The notes under the pieces were generated by a model. It had not been told where the DNA came from. It did not search any database and was given only the letters and a program-made list of their open reading frames with translations. From Chloroflexi bacterium UBA6077 (lineage in GTDB: Bacteria; Chloroflexota; UBA6077): 64,000 bases of DNA. Shown in pieces: positions 60,850-64,000 of the stretch. The number at the start of each line of letters is the position of its first letter. The stretch's first letter is position 1. The stretch is from assembly GCA_002436065.1 (NCBI GenBank), contig DIXP01000109.1, positions 31,045 through 95,044 of the forward strand, read 5' to 3'. Both the position numbers and the translations under genes were made by a program.

Positions 60850-62379
60850 TTACATTCCATTGGCAGCACTCTGAGTCTGGCCGGCCTTCGTCTTTAATAG
60901 CCGCTGGATTAATCCGATGATCGGTCGGCTCAAGAGCATTGTCAAACCAATAAGCCAGATAGCCACGGTTATAGGACTGCCAACAAAGATACCCAGGTCA
61001 CCCCGGCTCATAAACATACTCTCGCGGAAACGCGCCTCGATCAAGGGACCTAATACAATGGCAAGGATCAGGGGAGTCAGGTCGACATCCAGCTTCCGCA
61101 AGAAGTATCCGATTACGCCAAAAGCGAAGAGAATCCATAGATCGAAGGCACTGTTGTCTACCGAATAGGTCCCGATTACAGCAAACAACACGATGCAGGT
61201 GACAAGGATGTGTAAAGGCACCCGCAACAGGCTGACCCACAAGCTAACCAACGGTAGATTCAATATCAGCAACATCACGTTGCCAATATACATGCTGGCT
61301 ATGACTCCCCAGAAGATATCGGGGTGCTCCGTCATCAGCAGAGGTCCGGGCCGTATCCCCTGGATGATCATGGCAGCCACCACCAGAGCCAACACCGGAG
61401 AAAACGGGATACCCAGCGCGAGCAAAGGCACAAATGCTGCGGTAGAGGCCGCATTGTTGGCGGCCTCTGGCCCGGCCACTCCTTCGATAGCCCCTTTTCC
61501 GAACTCATTTTTATGCTTAGATACCGACCGCTCCAGCTTGTAAGAGGCGAAAGCGGAGATCACTGCCACTGGCCCGGGCAACAAACCGATGGGGAATCCC
61601 ACTGCTGCACCTCGAAGCCACGCTGGAATCGTACGCCGCCATTCCTCACGAGTTGGCAATAACTCACGGAGCCTGATCGCATTAGCTTTCGGTCCGGTTG
61701 CCAGTTTCTCTACTAAGAAGAGCATCTCGGAGATCCCGAAGAGCCCGACAGCGACGGGCACTAACTGGATACCCCGCGCCAGATCGAGGCTGCCGAAATT
61801 GAAGCGGGGCACACTGCTAACCGCATCAATACCGATCGTGGTTAGTAAGAGGCCGAGGCAAGTGGCAAAAGCCGATCGGTACAGCGACGCACCGGAAATA
61901 CCGGACAGTACCACCAATGCAGTGACCAGCAGCACGAAGTACTCCGGTGGACCGAAGGAGAGCGCTAACGATGAGAGGAACGGTGAGAAGAACATCACAC
62001 CGGCAACAGCGATCGTGCCGGCAACGAAGGACCCAACGGCCATTACCGTAAGGGCTGCGCCTGCTCGCCCCCTCTTCGTCATCTGGTATCCATCGATACA
62101 GGTCACAATGGAGGCAACCTCGCCCGGGATGTTGACCAAGACAGATGTGGTGGAGCCGCCGTACATCGAGCCATAGTAGATCCCGGCCATAGCGATTAAG
62201 CCTGTCACCGGGGGTAAAGAAAAGGTTATCGGCAGGATGAGTGCCGTACCGCCTACCGGGCCCAGCCCTGGCAACACTCCGATCGCCGTACCTATCAATG
62301 CGCCAACGAATGCAGCCAGCAAATTTTCGGGAGTAACCGCTACGGACAGCCCGTAAAGCAGTGCATTCAATGAACTCAT
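60850..62379 (-). CDS. tctA: TTT large membrane subunit TctA, second locus
   Basis: A 509-aa protein with about 12 membrane segments. GVLPGLGPVGGTALILPITF, GIYYGSMYGGSTTSVLVNIPGE and EGVAGPEAANNAASTAAFVP are the family marks. It is the last gene of a − strand operon tctC-tctB-tctA, in the opposite order to the first locus. GC content is lower than in the first locus (more A/T third positions), so it may have come from a different source. It forms the channel for a carboxylate. Confidence 0.92.
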   Translation of the reverse strand: MSSLNALLYGLSVAVTPENLLAAFVGALIGTAIGVLPGLGPVGGTALILPITFSLPPVTGLIAMAGIYYGSMYGGSTTSVLVNIPGEVASIVTCIDGYQMTKRGRAGAALTVMAVGSFVAGTIAVAGVMFFSPFLSSLALSFGPPEYFVLLVTALVVLSGISGASLYRSAFATCLGLLLTTIGIDAVSSVPRFNFGSLDLARGIQLVPVAVGLFGISEMLFLVEKLATGPKANAIRLRELLPTREEWRRTIPAWLRGAAVGFPIGLLPGPVAVISAFASYKLERSVSKHKNEFGKGAIEGVAGPEAANNAASTAAFVPLLALGIPFSPVLALVVAAMIIQGIRPGPLLMTEHPDIFWGVIASMYIGNVMLLILNLPLVSLWVSLLRVPLHILVTCIVLFAVIGTYSVDNSAFDLWILFAFGVIGYFLRKLDVDLTPLILAIVLGPLIEARFRESMFMSRGDLGIFVGSPITVAIWLIGLTMLLSRPIIGLIQRLLKTKAGQTQSAANGM

Positions 62380-62495
62380 ATCTGACTCCTCCTAAGGCCA
62401 GGGAATCGACTCTTTGATGGGACAAACACTTGGGTTCCAGGATGCAGTATCAGAGGGCTCGCGCCCTTGCCTAAGGGCGTTATCTTGTCCGGAAA

Positions 62496-62993
62496 TCACA
62501 CTCCCAACAAGCCCTTAGGCAAGGGAACTCCCAGGATCAGTACAAACAGGATGTAGCTCCCCACCGACACGGCGACAGCGGTCGCGGCTGTCGAAGTCCA
62601 CGGCCCTGCCTTGAGTTGACGTACGATGGCAAGACTTAACAGCATACTGGTCAGCAGGTATCCGAACACCGGTATTAGCAGAGCATAGCCAGCCACGCAG
62701 GCACAAATCCCAATCAACCGATACAGATCTTTCTCTCGCGGGAATTCCAGATGCCCTTCTTCAGATACCCCGGCAATACGGATCTGCTCCCACATCAAGC
62801 CGAGACTGGCTAATACCAAGAGACCGGCGGCGATAAGCGGGAAGACCGCCGCTCCTGGTTCTTGCGGCTTGCCAATAGGAAGCGCAGTCATCGCGTGGGC
62901 AATCCAGCCGATCGACAAAGCGAGGCCAAGGAGGCCGACTATAAGTCGGCCTCTCTTTTTATCACTCCATCTAAGACTATTTTGTGCTCTCAC
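62496..62993 (-). CDS. tctB: TTT small membrane subunit TctB, second locus
   Basis: A 165-aa protein with four hydrophobic segments (RLIVGLLGLALSIGWIAHAM, AVFPLIAAGLLVLASLGLMW, IGICACVAGYALLIPVFGYL, and a C-terminal VAVSVGSYILFVLILGVPL). A TTG at 63002 abuts AAGGAGG directly, so the GTG at 62993 with a 9-nt gap is the better start. It overlaps tctC by 17 bp, so the two are coupled. Confidence 0.85.
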   Translation of the reverse strand: MRAQNSLRWSDKKRGRLIVGLLGLALSIGWIAHAMTALPIGKPQEPGAAVFPLIAAGLLVLASLGLMWEQIRIAGVSEEGHLEFPREKDLYRLIGICACVAGYALLIPVFGYLLTSMLLSLAIVRQLKAGPWTSTAATAVAVSVGSYILFVLILGVPLPKGLLGV

Positions 62994-63969
62994 CGAGATC
63001 AACCTCCTTGATGAGCTTAGCGTAGATCGGCCAGCAAGCCTTCATACGTTTGGTGAGATCATCAGGGCTCAGGACGGCGATCTTCATGGCATTATCCTTG
63101 GCAAACTGCTTAAAGCCCGCACCTTGTGCAGCATCGCTGAATGTCTTGTACAGTTTGTCGATGATATCCTTGTCTATGCCCTTCGGGGCTATAATCGCAT
63201 ACGAAGGTACTGGTACCGTGCTCTTGTAGCCAATCTGCTCCGCTGCGGAAGGAACATCGGACAGCGAATCCAAGCGGTCTCCCTGCATGACCGCTAGCAG
63301 CCTCAGCTTTCCAGCCTGAACTTGGTTCAATAATGGGCCTGGCTCGGTAATCAAAGCTTCAATGTGCCCACCCAGCAGGGCAGTAGTCGCCTCACCGGCG
63401 CCAGTAGTGAACGGCACACTGGTGATCTTGACGTCAGAGAAACTGTTGAGTTCCTGCATGATCATGCTTCCAGCGGTCAGCTTCCCAGTGGTAGCCACTC
63501 GGATCTGATCGGGCTGCTTTTTCGCATCTTCCATGAAATCCTTGAGGGTCTTCCAAGAAGCCTGGCTCTGGACAAAGAGAGCGTTCGGCAGCTCAACTAC
63601 ATTCAAGATTGGTTGGCAATCCTCAGGCCCTCCATAGGGAAGCTGCGACACCTGGGGTTGCAGCGCAAGCTGGCCAATCCCGGTAAGGCCGATGGTATAA
63701 CCATCCGGCTTTGCCTTTATCACCTCAGCAACAGCCAGTGTACCAGAAGCACCGGGCTTGTTGACTACAACGAACTTCCCCTTTAGCAGCGGTTCAGCCT
63801 CTTGTGTCAGCTTTCGAGAGACGGCATCTGTTGCGCCCCCCGGAGCAAACGGTACTAAAAAGTTGATATCGGTAGATGGATACGATCCTCCTTTCAGCCC
63901 ACAGGCCAAGAGAGTGAACCCTGTCGCGACGATGACCAAAATGGCAAAGAAACGACCCCAGTCTGACAT
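62977..63969 (-). CDS. tctC: TTT binding protein TctC (BUG family), copy 5
   Basis: A 330-aa lipoprotein: signal FFAILVIVATGFTLLACG, then a BUG domain with INFLVPFAPGGATDAVSRKL, GASGTLAVAEVIKAKPDGYTI and GHIEALITEPGP. It heads the second TTT operon. Its linker is short, like copy 4 and unlike the orphan copies. It binds a carboxylate for TctA/TctB. The upstream region near 63975 has GAGGTAG, a ribosome site. Confidence 0.9.
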   Translation of the reverse strand: MSDWGRFFAILVIVATGFTLLACGLKGGSYPSTDINFLVPFAPGGATDAVSRKLTQEAEPLLKGKFVVVNKPGASGTLAVAEVIKAKPDGYTIGLTGIGQLALQPQVSQLPYGGPEDCQPILNVVELPNALFVQSQASWKTLKDFMEDAKKQPDQIRVATTGKLTAGSMIMQELNSFSDVKITSVPFTTGAGEATTALLGGHIEALITEPGPLLNQVQAGKLRLLAVMQGDRLDSLSDVPSAAEQIGYKSTVPVPSYAIIAPKGIDKDIIDKLYKTFSDAAQGAGFKQFAKDNAMKIAVLSPDDLTKRMKACWPIYAKLIKEVDLGESTK

Positions 63970-64000
63970 TCTCTACCTCCCTAACTCGGCAGAGCCGAAA

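Overview
This is a GC-rich bacterial window, most consistent with an uncultured member of the Chloroflexota. The pointers are the secreted LysM protein with an N-terminal CPYLGL-type cysteine motif, a DnaB / DnaD-domain / DnaC-like helicase-loading cluster, a PSP1 (YaaT-like) gene after DNA polymerase III delta', and large secreted TIM-barrel proteins. The assignment is by gene content only. I recognised no rRNA, tRNA or CRISPR array.

Layout. 1-3281: replicative helicase, DnaD-domain protein and a helicase loader with two AAA+ domains in tandem. 3324-4919: LysM protein and HNH nuclease. 4916-10999: a potassium island (two TrkA-N proteins, a universal stress protein, a KimA-like permease, TrkH and a two-domain TrkA). 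11233-18858: delta', PSP1, a PfkB kinase, a secreted TIM-barrel protein, a class III aminotransferase and a MerR-XRE-cupin regulator. 19095-32524: an accessory metabolic region built from partly duplicated blocks. It holds three orphan TctC/BUG binding proteins, a ThDP enzyme, an amidohydrolase, a UroD/MtaA-like methyltransferase with its corrinoid protein, an SDR, and a regulator fusing a Crp/Fnr module to a complete corrinoid-binding module. Broken pieces of the same genes and a parA remnant lie between them. 33042-36399: glycerophosphodiesterase, DUF2851 protein and CheR methyltransferase. 36400-37270: a graveyard of gene remnants and hairpins. 37397-39919: a compact three-gene operon of unknown function (TIGR04255-like protein, HTH protein, SQECDLV-motif protein). 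40357-42531: a lone XRE antitoxin-like gene and a DUF4838-like protein. 42648-50706: a MalT/AcoK-like regulator followed by a 2-oxo-acid/acetoin dehydrogenase operon (E1 alpha, E1 beta, E2) and an alcohol dehydrogenase. 50908-54571: a complete tripartite tricarboxylate transporter (TTT) locus. 54908-60460: an IS21 element nested in an IS701-like element, then a 541-aa protein of a putative mobile family. 60850-63969: a second complete TTT operon.

How it fits together. The 19-32 kb region reads as capture and one-carbon processing of small organic acids or methylated compounds. BUG2, the MtaA-like protein and the corrinoid protein form one tight operon, and the Crp-B12 fusion nearby could let corrinoid state control transcription. 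The acetoin-like dehydrogenase cluster and the TTT systems add further carboxylate and C4 metabolism.

The best candidates for something undescribed are the Crp-B12 regulator (31226-32524), the three-gene operon at 37397-39919, the tandem AAA+ helicase loader (1845-3281), a hairpin that buries the start site of the 541-aa mobile-like gene (60394-60460), and a small inverted-repeat element family whose 13-bp loop is inverted between two copies.
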